From Lachnospiraceae bacterium (GTDB lineage: Bacteria; Bacillota; Clostridia; Lachnospirales; Lachnospiraceae), in the NCBI GenBank assembly GCA_014804485.1, contig JAAUZT010000011.1, forward strand, positions 25,474 to 89,473: 64,000 nucleotides of DNA, read 5' to 3'. Below, one piece after another: positions 16,391 to 25,655 of this stretch. The notes beneath the pieces are model-generated. The model saw nothing but the letters and a program-made list of their open reading frames with translations, did no database searches and had not been told where the DNA came from. Position 1 is the stretch's first letter. Every line of letters begins with the position of its first letter. Both the position numbers and the translations under genes were made by a program.

Positions 16391-17256
16391 GTCCAATCGT
16401 AAAGAGAAAAGGAGAGAAATTTACGTTACCAGGTAAATATCTCCTTTTTATTTTAACAATCCTCTGCACCGGCATGGTGCTGCTTACTTTTAATACCACT
16501 GTGTTCAGCGGCCCATTAAGTGCAGTGGCCGGGTACACGGTAGTTCCCTTTGAAGAGGGAATCAGCAGTGTGGGAAGCTGGCTTGCGAACCGCTCCGAGG
16601 AATTGGTGCAGATCAGGGATCTGATTGCGGAAAATGAGAAACTCAAACAACAGTTAGACGATTTGACAATCGAAAATACCAGACTGCAACAGGATCGCTA
16701 TGAGCTGACTAATCTGCGGGAATTGTACAGTCTGGACGCGCAGTATGACGAGTATGAAAAGACCGGCGCACGTATCATTGCCCGGGACAGCGGTAACTGG
16801 TTTCATTCTTTTGTGATCAATAAAGGATCGGCGGACGGCATTGCTGTTGATATGAATGTGATGGCGGGCAGCGGTCTGGTAGGACGTATTGTAGATGTGG
16901 GTCCGAACTGGGCGAAGGTGAAGGCGATTATCGCTGATGACTCTAATGTAAGCGCTATGGTGCTGTCCAGTTCCGATAATATGATCGTATCAGGCAACCT
17001 GAAACTGTATGCTTCAGGCGTGATTGAATTTGAGCAGCTGGTTGACAGCGATAATGTGGTTGTGGAGGGGGATAAGATCGTCACCTCCAATATCAGCGAC
17101 AAGTATTTGCCCGGGATTCTTGTAGGGTATATCAGCACGATCAATCAGGATGCCAATAACCTGACGAAATCGGGATATGTCACACCGGCAGTAGATTTTG
17201 AACATTTGGAAGAAGTGCTTGTAATCATGCAGTTGAAGCAGTCCATAGAAGATTAG
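16387..17256 (+). CDS. mreC: Rod shape-determining protein MreC
   Basis: A 289-residue bitopic membrane protein. A basic N-terminus is followed by one membrane helix at about residues 18-40, a coiled coil at about residues 75-115 rich in Leu/Glu heptads, and two extracytoplasmic beta domains. MreC links MreB to MreD, PBP2 and RodA. Length and layout are typical. Its start overlaps the mreB stop. Confidence 0.95.
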   Translation: MSPIVKRKGEKFTLPGKYLLFILTILCTGMVLLTFNTTVFSGPLSAVAGYTVVPFEEGISSVGSWLANRSEELVQIRDLIAENEKLKQQLDDLTIENTRLQQDRYELTNLRELYSLDAQYDEYEKTGARIIARDSGNWFHSFVINKGSADGIAVDMNVMAGSGLVGRIVDVGPNWAKVKAIIADDSNVSAMVLSSSDNMIVSGNLKLYASGVIEFEQLVDSDNVVVEGDKIVTSNISDKYLPGILVGYISTINQDANNLTKSGYVTPAVDFEHLEEVLVIMQLKQSIED

Positions 17257-17264
17257 GGAGAGTT

Positions 17265-17783
17265 ATGAAACGTTTTCTTATCACCACGGTTTTGATTTTT
17301 ATATGTTTCCTGCTGCAATGTACCGTATTTCATACACTGGCATTCGGTGGCATCGTGCCGAATCTGCTGATTGTTCTGACCGCTTCATTCGGATTTATGC
17401 GCGGGGAAAAGACAGGACTTTTGATCGGATTTTTCTGTGGACTGCTGGTAGACATTTTTTTCGGAAATACGATAGGATTTTATGCCCTTCTGTACATGTA
17501 TATCGGGTATATAAACGGTAAGTTCTGTACGATCTTTTATCCGCAGGACATCAAACTGCCGATTGCACTGATACTCGGGAGCGACTGCTTCTACGGATTG
17601 ATCTGTTATGTGATTATGTTCCTTCTGCGCAGTAGATTTGATTTCCGCTATTATTTCATGCATATTATACTGCCGGAGATTGTATATACGATCGTTGTAA
17701 CAATTTTTCTGTATCCGCTCATCCTCTGGATCAACACCGGGCTGGAGCGCAGTGAACTAAGGAGTGGTAAAAAGTTTGTTTGA
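17265..17783 (+). CDS. mreD: Rod shape-determining protein MreD
   Basis: A 172-residue polytopic membrane protein with about five hydrophobic helices. The conserved GLLVDIFFGNTIGFYALLYM segment identifies MreD, the membrane partner of MreC in the elongasome. ATG 17265 follows AGGGAG and is 8 bases after mreC. Its 3' end overlaps the beginning of the PBP gene. Confidence 0.93.
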   Translation: MKRFLITTVLIFICFLLQCTVFHTLAFGGIVPNLLIVLTASFGFMRGEKTGLLIGFFCGLLVDIFFGNTIGFYALLYMYIGYINGKFCTIFYPQDIKLPIALILGSDCFYGLICYVIMFLLRSRFDFRYYFMHIILPEIVYTIVVTIFLYPLILWINTGLERSELRSGKKFV

Positions 17784-20670
17784 CCATATAATGGAAGAAA
17801 TTAAAGAAAATTTCATGAATATGATCACCTCCAGACTGCTTGTTCTTATACTTGTACTGTTCGGTATGGGTGGTTATTTGATCTACACGATCTTTCAACT
17901 GCAGATCGTCCATGGGGAAGAGTATTATAACAACTTTCAGCTCAGTATTACGAAAGAACGGACAATCTTACCGACCAGGGGTAATATTCTGGATCGTAAC
18001 GGTAATCTGCTGGCATATAATGAACTGGCATATTCGGTCACGATAGAGGATGTGTATGAATCGGGCAGAGCCAAGAATGCCAATCTCAATAATACGATCT
18101 ACAAATTGATTAAGATGATCGAACGAAACGGCGATCAGATCATCAGCGATTTCCACATCGTGCTGGATAAGAGTGGAAATTATCAGTTTAACGTGGAAGG
18201 GACACAACTTTTGAGGTTTCTGGCGGATATCTACGGATATCCAACCATTGATGAGCTTAAGCCGGATGAGCGGGTTGCTACGGCAGAAGAGGTGATTGAA
18301 TATCTGTGCGGTACTTCGCCTTCCTCTCGTTACGGCATCGGCGCATGTACGGTGGAAGATGATTCTTCTACTTTTGAAGCGGGGTACGGATATACCAAGG
18401 AAGAGGTTCTAGGGATCGTCACCATACGTTATGCCATGAGTGCCAACAGCTTTCAGAAATATATTGCGACTACGGTGGCGAACAATGTTTCGGAGAAGAC
18501 GGTGGCTGTGGTAATGGAGAATGCGGATGAGCTTCTGGGCGTCTCGATTGCCGAGGGCACGATCCGCAAATACAATGACAGTATCTATTTCTCCCAGATA
18601 TTGGGATATACCGGTAAAGTTGATACTGAAGAGTTAAAAGAACTGCAGGAGACAGATGAAACTTACGATCTGAATGATACCGTGGGTAAATCAGGCATTG
18701 AGGCATCCATGGAGAGAGAACTGCAGGGAAAGAAAGGATCGGAGACGGTCTATGTGGACAACCTCGGTAAGGTAATCGAAACTCATGACAGAGTGGAATC
18801 GATTGCCGGTAATGATGTCTATCTGACGATAGATCCGGATCTGCAAAGAACATGTTATCATATTTTGGAATCCAAACTTGCCAGTATTCTACTCGCAAAA
18901 ATCGAGAATATCAAGGAATACCATGCACCGGAAACCGGAAGCGGCGGTAATATTCCGATCCCGATCTATGATGTTTATTTTGCATGCATCAACAATAATG
19001 TCATTGACACCTCGCACTTTGAATCCGCTCATGCCGGTGAAACGGAGAAGCTTGTTCAGGAGACATATCTGGATAAAAAGTCGCGTGTATTTGCCACGCT
19101 TCGGGAAGAAATGGAAGAGACTTGTACTCCTTATGAAAACCTGACGGAGGAATATCAGAATTACGAGAGCTATATCGTATCCATGCTTTACAGAAAAGAA
19201 ATTGTTATGCGCTCCGTGATAGACCGTAACGATGCCACGTATATTGCGTGGACAACGGACGAGGTGATCAGTCTGAACGAGTATCTGAATTATGCGATCG
19301 CTCAGAACTGGATCAATGTATCGGCGCTTGCCATTGACTCACGGTATTCTGATTCCGTTGAAATATATAATAAAATTATGGATTATATCTTCGCACAGCT
19401 TAATTCCGACAGTGACTTTGATAAGAGAATGTACCGCTATATGATCAACAGTGACGAACTGACGGGCAGGCAGATCTGCCAGCTTCTGATAGAGCAGAAT
19501 GTAGTCGAACCGTCGGAGGAAGAGCTTAAGCAGTTTGAAGCAGGGAGTATCACGCCGTATGCTTTTATGCGAAACCGCATTGAGAATCTGGATATTACGC
19601 CTGCGCAGCTTGCACTGGATCCCTATTCCGGTTCTATTGTCATTACGGATGTGAATACGGGAGAAGTACTGGCGCTCGTGTCCTATCCGAGTTATGATAA
19701 TAACAAGATGGCAAACGGAGTAAACGCGGCATACTTTGCGAGCCTGAACAACGATCTGTCCTATCCGCTCTTAAATTATGCGACACAGCAGAGGACGGCA
19801 CCGGGTTCTACCTTTAAGCTGGTATCTTCTACAGCAGGATTGACAGAAGGGGTGATCACGACGACAGACACGATCACCTGTACAGGTATTTTTGATAAAA
19901 TTGACTCCGGTACCCAGAGCCCGAGATGTCATATTTATCCGGGTGCTCATGGCTCCTTGAACGTATCCGGAGGCATACAGCGTTCCTGCAACTATTTCTT
20001 CTACGAGGTCGGTTACCGGCTGGGGATCGTAGGAGACTCCTACAATAGTGATGTAGCGCTTAACAAATTGGCAAGGGCAGCGGATCTGTATGGTTTGTCT
20101 GAAACTTCCGGTGTGGAGATTGAGGAGTATGCCCCGGAGATATCCGATACGGATGCCGTCCGTTCAGCCATTGGTCATGGCAGCAACAACTTTACTACGG
20201 TAGGTCTTGCGCGATATGTTACAACTGTTGCCAACAGCGGAACATGTTATAATTTAACATTAGTAGACAAAATACAAGACCATAACAGCAATCTGGTTGC
20301 GGATAATGAGGCGCAGGTCCGCAATACGATCGATTTAGCCTCCGAGTATTGGGATGCCATGCATACGGGCATGCGCAGAGTTGTGGAGGGCAAGGCATAT
20401 TTTTCTGATCTGGATGTGGAAGTTGCGGGTAAGACCGGTACGGCGCAGGAAGACCGAAACCGCCCGAACCATGCGCTTTTTATCAGCTATGCACCTTACG
20501 ATGACCCTGAAATATCCGTTACGGTTCGTGTGGCACACGGCTATACGTCAGATTACAGTGCGCAGATTGCCAAAGATGTCTATGCGTACTATTATGGACT
20601 GAAAGACGAGAGTGAGATCATTACCGGAACCGCCACGACCTTAGAAGGCGGTGCGATCAATGCAGATTAA
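17776..20670 (+). CDS. mrdA: Class B penicillin-binding protein 2 (elongasome transpeptidase) with a large insertion
   Basis: The D,D-transpeptidase of the rod complex, about 964 residues, far longer than the 600-700 usual for PBP2. The N-terminal membrane helix is at about residues 16-40, then a pedestal with ERTILPTRGNILDRNG. Catalytic motifs are intact: STFK near residue 677, SCN near 737 and KTGT near 886. Between the end of the dimerisation domain (about 355) and the transpeptidase start (about 620) lies an extra Glu-rich stretch of roughly 230 residues. I favour TTG 17776, eleven bases after AAGGAG; a GTG at 17764 overlaps that ribosome site and would place the start inside it. Confidence 0.93.
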   Translation: MFDHIMEEIKENFMNMITSRLLVLILVLFGMGGYLIYTIFQLQIVHGEEYYNNFQLSITKERTILPTRGNILDRNGNLLAYNELAYSVTIEDVYESGRAKNANLNNTIYKLIKMIERNGDQIISDFHIVLDKSGNYQFNVEGTQLLRFLADIYGYPTIDELKPDERVATAEEVIEYLCGTSPSSRYGIGACTVEDDSSTFEAGYGYTKEEVLGIVTIRYAMSANSFQKYIATTVANNVSEKTVAVVMENADELLGVSIAEGTIRKYNDSIYFSQILGYTGKVDTEELKELQETDETYDLNDTVGKSGIEASMERELQGKKGSETVYVDNLGKVIETHDRVESIAGNDVYLTIDPDLQRTCYHILESKLASILLAKIENIKEYHAPETGSGGNIPIPIYDVYFACINNNVIDTSHFESAHAGETEKLVQETYLDKKSRVFATLREEMEETCTPYENLTEEYQNYESYIVSMLYRKEIVMRSVIDRNDATYIAWTTDEVISLNEYLNYAIAQNWINVSALAIDSRYSDSVEIYNKIMDYIFAQLNSDSDFDKRMYRYMINSDELTGRQICQLLIEQNVVEPSEEELKQFEAGSITPYAFMRNRIENLDITPAQLALDPYSGSIVITDVNTGEVLALVSYPSYDNNKMANGVNAAYFASLNNDLSYPLLNYATQQRTAPGSTFKLVSSTAGLTEGVITTTDTITCTGIFDKIDSGTQSPRCHIYPGAHGSLNVSGGIQRSCNYFFYEVGYRLGIVGDSYNSDVALNKLARAADLYGLSETSGVEIEEYAPEISDTDAVRSAIGHGSNNFTTVGLARYVTTVANSGTCYNLTLVDKIQDHNSNLVADNEAQVRNTIDLASEYWDAMHTGMRRVVEGKAYFSDLDVEVAGKTGTAQEDRNRPNHALFISYAPYDDPEISVTVRVAHGYTSDYSAQIAKDVYAYYYGLKDESEIITGTATTLEGGAINAD

Positions 20671-20701
20671 GTGACGAATTATCGTCAGATGGAGGATTAT
20701 C

Positions 20702-21382
20702 ATGAAGAATCCGGTTATTATTAAAAGTTTTCAAAACGGGCTGTCTATCTATCTGGATGAAGAAATGCCATTTGCGGAACTCCTTAATGAGATTGCGTTC
20801 AAATTCAAAGAATCGGCACATTTCTTTAAGGATGCCAGCATGGTGATTTCCTTTGAGGGAAGAAGTCTGTCCGATCAGGAGGAACGACAGCTTGTGAACA
20901 CGATTACGGCCAATTCCTCGCTGAATGTGATGTGCATCATGGGCAAAAACGAGGAGACCAACAAGAACTTCGTGAAGGCTCTGCAGAAGGTATCTTATCA
21001 CCAGCAGGCGCTTGAGAATGCCGGACAGTTTTATAAGGGAACCTTGAAGGACGGACAGGTCCTGGAAACGGAAAACAGCCTGATCGTGTTGGGAGATGTA
21101 TACCCCGGCGCAAGCGTAATATCCAATAAAGATATCGTGGTACTCGGCGGTCTGTACGGACAAGCCTATGCCGGTGGGAACGGAGAAGAGGGACATTTTG
21201 TCGTTGCGCTTGAAATGTCACCGGAGAAGCTTAAAATCGGTGACTTCAAATATAAGACATCAGAAAAACAGAGCAAATGGTCGATCAAACCCAAGATCCA
21301 GCCGAAGATTGCTTATGTGAAAGACGGAAGAGTTATTATGGAGCCTATTACCAAAGAATTACTGAACGATCTGCCCATCTAG
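20702..21382 (+). CDS. minC: Septum site-determining protein MinC
   Basis: A 226-residue FtsZ inhibitor. The N-terminal domain (about residues 1-100) is followed by the right-handed beta-helix dimerisation domain with the VLGDVYPGASVISNKDIVVL and GGLYGQAYAGG segments that define the family. ATG 20702 follows TGGAGG. It starts 31 bases after the PBP2 stop and heads the minCDE group. Confidence 0.94.
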   Translation: MKNPVIIKSFQNGLSIYLDEEMPFAELLNEIAFKFKESAHFFKDASMVISFEGRSLSDQEERQLVNTITANSSLNVMCIMGKNEETNKNFVKALQKVSYHQQALENAGQFYKGTLKDGQVLETENSLIVLGDVYPGASVISNKDIVVLGGLYGQAYAGGNGEEGHFVVALEMSPEKLKIGDFKYKTSEKQSKWSIKPKIQPKIAYVKDGRVIMEPITKELLNDLPI

Positions 21383-21436
21383 CGGCAGCGGTCAGGGGAC
21401 GATAATACATCATATTCAGGAGGTCAGCGAGAAGAT

Positions 21437-22228
21437 ATGAGTGAAGTAATTGTCGTCACATCAGGGAAAGGCGGAGTAGGCAAGACCACTACTACCGCAA
21501 ATGTTGGTACAGGTCTGGCAGCTATGGGTAAGAAGGTGATCTTGATTGATACCGATATCGGACTGCGTAATCTGGATGTCGTTATGGGGTTGGAAAACAG
21601 GATCGTATACAATCTGGTGGATGTGGTAGAAGGTAACTGCCGTATCAAACAGGCAATCATACGGGATAAGAGATATCCAACTTTATTTCTGCTTCCTTCC
21701 GCACAAACCAGAGATAAAAGCGCCGTGAACCCGTCACAGATGGTCAGAATGATCAGCCATCTTAAAGATCAGTTCGATTATATCATATTGGACTGTCCTG
21801 CCGGTATTGAGCAAGGGTTTCAGAATGCCATAGCCGGTGCAGATCGGGCGCTTGTCGTCACGACGCCGGAGGTATCGGCTATCCGGGATGCGGACCGGAT
21901 CATCGGTCTTTTGGAAGCCAATGAGATACATAAGATAGATTTAGTAATTAACCGCATTCGCTACGATATGATAAAGCGCGGAGATATGATGTCTTCGGAA
22001 GATGTGGTAGACATCCTTTCCTTACCCCTTATTGGGATGGTTCCCGATGATGAGAACGTGGTGATTGCCACCAATCAGGGGGAGCCGTTAGTCGGAAATA
22101 ATACACTGGCGGGCAGAGCCTATCAGAATATTTGTCACAGAGTGCTTGGAAGAGAGGTGCCTTTTCTGGATTTTGAGAAGGGCGTTTCTTTCTGGGCGAG
22201 AGTGTCAGGTATCTTTCATAAGGGTTAG
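21437..22228 (+). CDS. minD: Septum site-determining ATPase MinD
   Basis: A 263-residue ParA/MinD-type ATPase that recruits MinC to the membrane. The deviant Walker A GKGGVGKTT is at residues 10-18, with IDTDIGLRNLDVVMG near residue 37 and DCPAGIE near 120. A C-terminal amphipathic helix (FWARVSGIF) serves as the membrane-targeting sequence. Start ATG with AGGAGG 12 bases upstream. minE begins 11 bases later. Confidence 0.96.
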   Translation: MSEVIVVTSGKGGVGKTTTTANVGTGLAAMGKKVILIDTDIGLRNLDVVMGLENRIVYNLVDVVEGNCRIKQAIIRDKRYPTLFLLPSAQTRDKSAVNPSQMVRMISHLKDQFDYIILDCPAGIEQGFQNAIAGADRALVVTTPEVSAIRDADRIIGLLEANEIHKIDLVINRIRYDMIKRGDMMSSEDVVDILSLPLIGMVPDDENVVIATNQGEPLVGNNTLAGRAYQNICHRVLGREVPFLDFEKGVSFWARVSGIFHKG

Positions 22229-22239
22229 GGGGGATTGCA

Positions 22240-22506
22240 GTGTTTAAAAATATATTAAAACGGAAAAGCTCCAGAGAGATTGCTAAGGACAGGTTGAAGA
22301 TTCTGTTAATTTCAGACCGTGTCAATTGTTCTCCGGAGATGATGGAGATGATCAAGAACGATATTGCAAAGGTAATCTCCAAATACATGAAGATAGACAC
22401 TAAGAGTATGGAAATACAGATCACCAAGACCGGAAGCAAGGGACGCAGTCTGAAAAATCCGACACTTTATGCCAATATACCGATCCTGGATCTGAATCAC
22501 GATTAG
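22240..22506 (+). CDS. minE: Cell division topological specificity factor MinE
   Basis: An 88-residue MinE, the activator of MinD ATPase that sets up pole-to-pole dynamics. The N-terminal membrane/MinD-contact stretch and the family segment AKDRLKILLISDRVNCSPEM are visible, followed by the ISKYMKID dimer region. The start is GTG 22240 after GGGGGGA. The presence of MinE rather than a DivIVA/MinJ system is typical of many Clostridia. Confidence 0.93.
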   Translation: MFKNILKRKSSREIAKDRLKILLISDRVNCSPEMMEMIKNDIAKVISKYMKIDTKSMEIQITKTGSKGRSLKNPTLYANIPILDLNHD

Positions 22507-22563
22507 ACTATTTATACAGATGACGGATGATACGACAGAATTGCCCGGAAAGGAGCCGCTTAA

Positions 22564-23667
22564 ATGGCAAGACAATACCATATACGGGATTATGACTTCA
22601 AATTGATTATTCTTGTGGTGGCGCTGACATGGATCGGCATCTTTGCCATCGGCAGCGCGGAGGAATCCCTGCAGTCAAGACAGCTTATGGGGTTTGTTCT
22701 GGGTTTTTTTCTGATGATCGTTCTGTCTTTGTTTGACTATTCAATCATCCTGCGATTTTACTGGGTGATGTATGCGGCAAACATTGTGCTTCTGGAATTG
22801 GTCAGACAGAAAGGTGTAGAGCGTGGAGGTGCCCAGAGATGGCTGAATATCTTCGGTATTCAGTTTCAGCCGTCGGAAACGGCAAAAATCTTACTTCTTC
22901 TTTTTTTTGCACAGTTTATACTGAGGCATAAAGACGAAATGGGGTCGCTTAAGGTGATCGGTATGTGTGTGCTTTTCTTTATCCCGCCGATTGCTCTCAT
23001 CTATAAGCAGCCGGATCTGTCAACGAGTATCATGATCGTATTGTTATTCTGCATCATCCTGTTTGTGGGCGGTATCAGTTGGAAATATATCATCATGGCA
23101 ATCGCAGTGGCAGTTCCGGCCTTTATCATCCTGCTTACGCTTGTACTGCAGCCGGATCAGGAGATCATTGAACCTTTCCAGCAGAAGCGTATTCTTGCAT
23201 TTCTTTATCCTGATGAATATGCCAATGCGGAGGCATACCAGCAGAAAAACTCCGTTACGGCCATCGGCTCCGGCATGCTGTACGGAAAAGGATATAATAA
23301 TAACGAATTCAGCTCCGTGAAGAGCGGAAATTTTATTTCGGAACCGGAAACTGACTTTATTTACGCGGTTATCGGGGAAGAATTTGGTTTTGTAGGGGGA
23401 TGTACCGTAATTGTCTTATTGATTTTAATCGCATTTGAATGTATTATGGTAGCTAGGAGGGCAAAAGATCTGGCGGGAACGATAATCGCCGCGGGAGTGG
23501 CGGCGTTGGTCGGATTTCAGGGAATGATCAATATATCGGTTGCCACCTTTGTCATTCCAAACACGGGAATACCGTTGCCGTTTGTCAGTTATGGATTGAC
23601 TTCACTGGTCAGTCTTTATATTGGGGTAGGATTCGTACTGAACGTACGATTACAGTGCAAAAAATAA
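22564..23667 (+). CDS. rodA: FtsW/RodA/SpoVE family peptidoglycan polymerase (RodA)
   Basis: A 367-residue SEDS-family glycosyltransferase with about ten membrane helices. Family hallmarks are RWLNIFGIQFQPSETAKI near residue 97, the KQPDLSTS loop near 150, and the C-terminal PNTGIPLPFVSYGLTSL near 335. The cell-shape context (mreBCD, PBP2, min) makes RodA more likely than FtsW. ATG follows AAAGGAG. Confidence 0.93.
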   Translation: MARQYHIRDYDFKLIILVVALTWIGIFAIGSAEESLQSRQLMGFVLGFFLMIVLSLFDYSIILRFYWVMYAANIVLLELVRQKGVERGGAQRWLNIFGIQFQPSETAKILLLLFFAQFILRHKDEMGSLKVIGMCVLFFIPPIALIYKQPDLSTSIMIVLLFCIILFVGGISWKYIIMAIAVAVPAFIILLTLVLQPDQEIIEPFQQKRILAFLYPDEYANAEAYQQKNSVTAIGSGMLYGKGYNNNEFSSVKSGNFISEPETDFIYAVIGEEFGFVGGCTVIVLLILIAFECIMVARRAKDLAGTIIAAGVAALVGFQGMINISVATFVIPNTGIPLPFVSYGLTSLVSLYIGVGFVLNVRLQCKK

Positions 23668-23694
23668 TATAGTCAAAGAAGGGTGTTATCAATT

Positions 23695-24090
23695 ATGAAC
23701 ATTGCATTAATTGCACATGATGCAAAGAAGAAACTGATGCAGAACTTTTGTATCGCATATCGGGGAATTTTAAGCAAAAACGAATTGTTTGCAACCGGAA
23801 CAACGGGCAGGTTGATTGAAGAAGTGACGAATCTGACCATTCATAAATATCTGGCCGGTCATTTAGGCGGCGCACAGCAGATCGGCGCGCAGATCGAACA
23901 TAACCAGATAGACCTTGTTATTTTCCTGCGGGATCCTTTATATCCGAAATCGCATGAACCGGATGTCAACAATGTGGTGATGCTGTGCGACCGGCATAAC
24001 ATACCGCTTGCTACCAATCTGGCTTCAGCGGAATTGTTGATTAAATCACTCGACAGAGGAGACCTTGAGTGGCGTGAAATGTACAAATAG
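23695..24090 (+). CDS. mgsA: Methylglyoxal synthase
   Basis: A 131-residue enzyme converting dihydroxyacetone phosphate to methylglyoxal and phosphate. The N-terminal MNIALIAHDAKKK, the ATGTTGRLI phosphate-binding loop near residue 41, the GHLGGAQQIGA segment and the catalytic Asp in FLRDPLYPKSHEPD are all present. ATG 23695 aligns with family starts, and an upstream in-frame GTG at 23683 is less likely. Its last 26 bases overlap the next gene. Confidence 0.95.
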   Translation: MNIALIAHDAKKKLMQNFCIAYRGILSKNELFATGTTGRLIEEVTNLTIHKYLAGHLGGAQQIGAQIEHNQIDLVIFLRDPLYPKSHEPDVNNVVMLCDRHNIPLATNLASAELLIKSLDRGDLEWREMYK

Positions 24091-25057
24091 TAATATAAAA
24101 TATAAAACGGCAGCCATTCTTCTTATGCTCGCCATGACCATAACAGGTTGCGGCGGCAGTAAGTATGATATGGCATATAAACTTAATAATGATGTGAGCA
24201 GTTTTCAGCTCTTAAATACGACAAATCAGGAAACTCTGGAACCTTTTGCCGCGGATCTGTGCGTTGTGAGCGATGATGTGAAAGCGGTAGGGATTGATCT
24301 TTCTGAAGTAGGAGCTGCAGCGCTGTTTGATACTAAGAACCTGAAGACACTCTATGCGAAGAACGCAAATACGCAGGTCAATCCTGCCAGTCTGACGAAG
24401 ATTATGACAGCGCTCGTAGCCATGAAATACGCATCTACGGATCAAATGCTGACGGCTTCAGAAAACGTCTTGGTCACGGAATCAGGAGCGGTACTGTGCG
24501 GTTTGAATCCGGGAGATCAAATGACGCTTGATCAGGCATTACACATCCTGCTGATCCAGTCAGCCAATGATGTAGCGATTCTGATCGCGGAAGGCGTGGC
24601 CGGATCCGTGGACGAGTTTGTGTCTCTTATGAATCAGGAAGCCTCCGAACTTGGTGCGACGAACTGCAATTTTGCCAATCCGAACGGTTTAACTCAGGAG
24701 GGGCATTATGTGACGGCGTATGATTTATATCTGATTTTTCAGGAAGCGCTGCAGTATGACCTTTTTAACCAGATCATTCAGATGACTTCATACTCTACCG
24801 TATATACGGACAGAAATGGCAATGAGAAATCGCTTGAGGTGAATAGCTCAAACCGATATCTGAAGGGTACATGGGAGATGCCGCCGAATGTTACCGTAAT
24901 CGGCGGGAAAACAGGAACAACCAATGCGGCCGGGCACTGTCTGATCCTGCTGTCAAGGAGCAGTGACGGGACACCCTACATATCCGTTATCATGAAGGAT
25001 ACTTCCGGGGATGATCTGTATACCGATATGACCAAATTACTGGGGCTGGTGAAATGA
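24065..25057 (+). CDS. D-alanyl-D-alanine carboxypeptidase (lipoprotein, class C-type PBP5 family)
   Basis: A 330-residue serine D,D-carboxypeptidase that trims peptidoglycan stem peptides. Motifs are complete: SLTK near residue 109 (catalytic Ser and Lys), SAND near 168, and KTGTT near 281. The N-terminus has a hydrophobic stretch ending in a lipobox ITGC near residue 29, so the protein is probably a lipid-anchored exported enzyme. It lacks the long C-terminal domain and amphipathic anchor of classical DacA. The TTG start at 24065 lies inside mgsA, preceded by GAGGAG; no better start exists between there and the lipobox. Confidence 0.88.
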   Translation: MSGVKCTNSNIKYKTAAILLMLAMTITGCGGSKYDMAYKLNNDVSSFQLLNTTNQETLEPFAADLCVVSDDVKAVGIDLSEVGAAALFDTKNLKTLYAKNANTQVNPASLTKIMTALVAMKYASTDQMLTASENVLVTESGAVLCGLNPGDQMTLDQALHILLIQSANDVAILIAEGVAGSVDEFVSLMNQEASELGATNCNFANPNGLTQEGHYVTAYDLYLIFQEALQYDLFNQIIQMTSYSTVYTDRNGNEKSLEVNSSNRYLKGTWEMPPNVTVIGGKTGTTNAAGHCLILLSRSSDGTPYISVIMKDTSGDDLYTDMTKLLGLVK

Positions 25058-25067
25058 TTTTTTTTAG

Positions 25068-25096
25068 TTGTTTTTTTGATGTCTTTCCCTTATAAT
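25068..25096 (+). promoter_or_regulatory. Promoter before the P-loop protein gene
   Basis: TTGTTT (25068-25073) and a perfect TATAAT (25091-25096) are 17 bases apart, 60 bases upstream of the next ATG. The 3' end of the carboxypeptidase gene is immediately followed by this T-rich stretch. Confidence 0.6.
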
Positions 25097-25155
25097 ATGG
25101 ATAGACAAAGTAATATCATAGATGTCATAATAATTTACTTTAGGAGGGTTTCGCC

Positions 25156-25575
25156 ATGGTGCGATTAATCGTAGGCAATAAAGGTAAAGGAAAAACCAAG
25201 CATTTATTGGATAAAGTAAATACGGAGATCAAAAACGTGCAGGGAAATGTCGTTTATCTTGACAAGAGCACTAAGCACATGTTCGAACTGAACAACAAGA
25301 TCAGACTGATTGATGTCTCCGATTATCTGGTGACAAACAGTGACGAATTTATCGGATTCATCTGCGGTATTATCTCGCAGGATCATGATCTGCAGCATAT
25401 GTACTTTGACAGTTTCTTAAAAATTGCCTGCCTGAATGAAAATGAGATCGGCGCTACGATTGCCAAGTTAGAAACCATCAGTACAAAATTCAATGTTGAA
25501 TTTGTACTTAGCATCTCCATTGATGAGAGTGCATTACCCGAAGAACTGAAATCTAAGGTTATTATCTCTTTATAA
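25156..25575 (+). CDS. Small P-loop protein of unknown function
   Basis: A 139-residue protein opening with a Walker A motif (GNKGKGKT, residues 7-14). It looks like a minimal P-loop NTPase core: LIVGNKGKGKTKHLL, a strand NVVYLD near residue 34 and a YFDSFLK segment near residue 79. No clear partner domain is visible. Similar short Lachnospiraceae proteins have been annotated loosely as PilT-like; no type IV pilus genes are near, so I do not adopt that. It has its own promoter and ends in an intrinsic terminator, so it is monocistronic. Start ATG 25156 follows AGGAGGG. Confidence 0.75.
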   Translation: MVRLIVGNKGKGKTKHLLDKVNTEIKNVQGNVVYLDKSTKHMFELNNKIRLIDVSDYLVTNSDEFIGFICGIISQDHDLQHMYFDSFLKIACLNENEIGATIAKLETISTKFNVEFVLSISIDESALPEELKSKVIISL

Positions 25576-25607
25576 ACGATACATAATCTATAAATATGTA
25601 ATTCCAT

Positions 25608-25640
25608 AAAAACCTCGGGGAATCCGGGGTTTTTGTTTTT
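25608..25640 (+). terminator. Intrinsic terminator of the P-loop gene
   Basis: AAAAACC and GGTTTTT arms close around CGG/CCG with a small loop, followed by TTTGTTTTT. This is a canonical terminator. The ribosome site of the next gene starts right after it. Confidence 0.8.
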
Positions 25641-25655
25641 CGGAGGAAATTGTTC

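Noticed and set aside
20657-21196. 179-codon antisense frame opposite minC
   Set aside because: Opposes an intact, recognised gene and has no features of its own.
25156-25575. Type IV pilus twitching ATPase (PilT)
   Set aside because: The protein is only 139 residues, lacks Asp and His box motifs, and no pilus genes are nearby.
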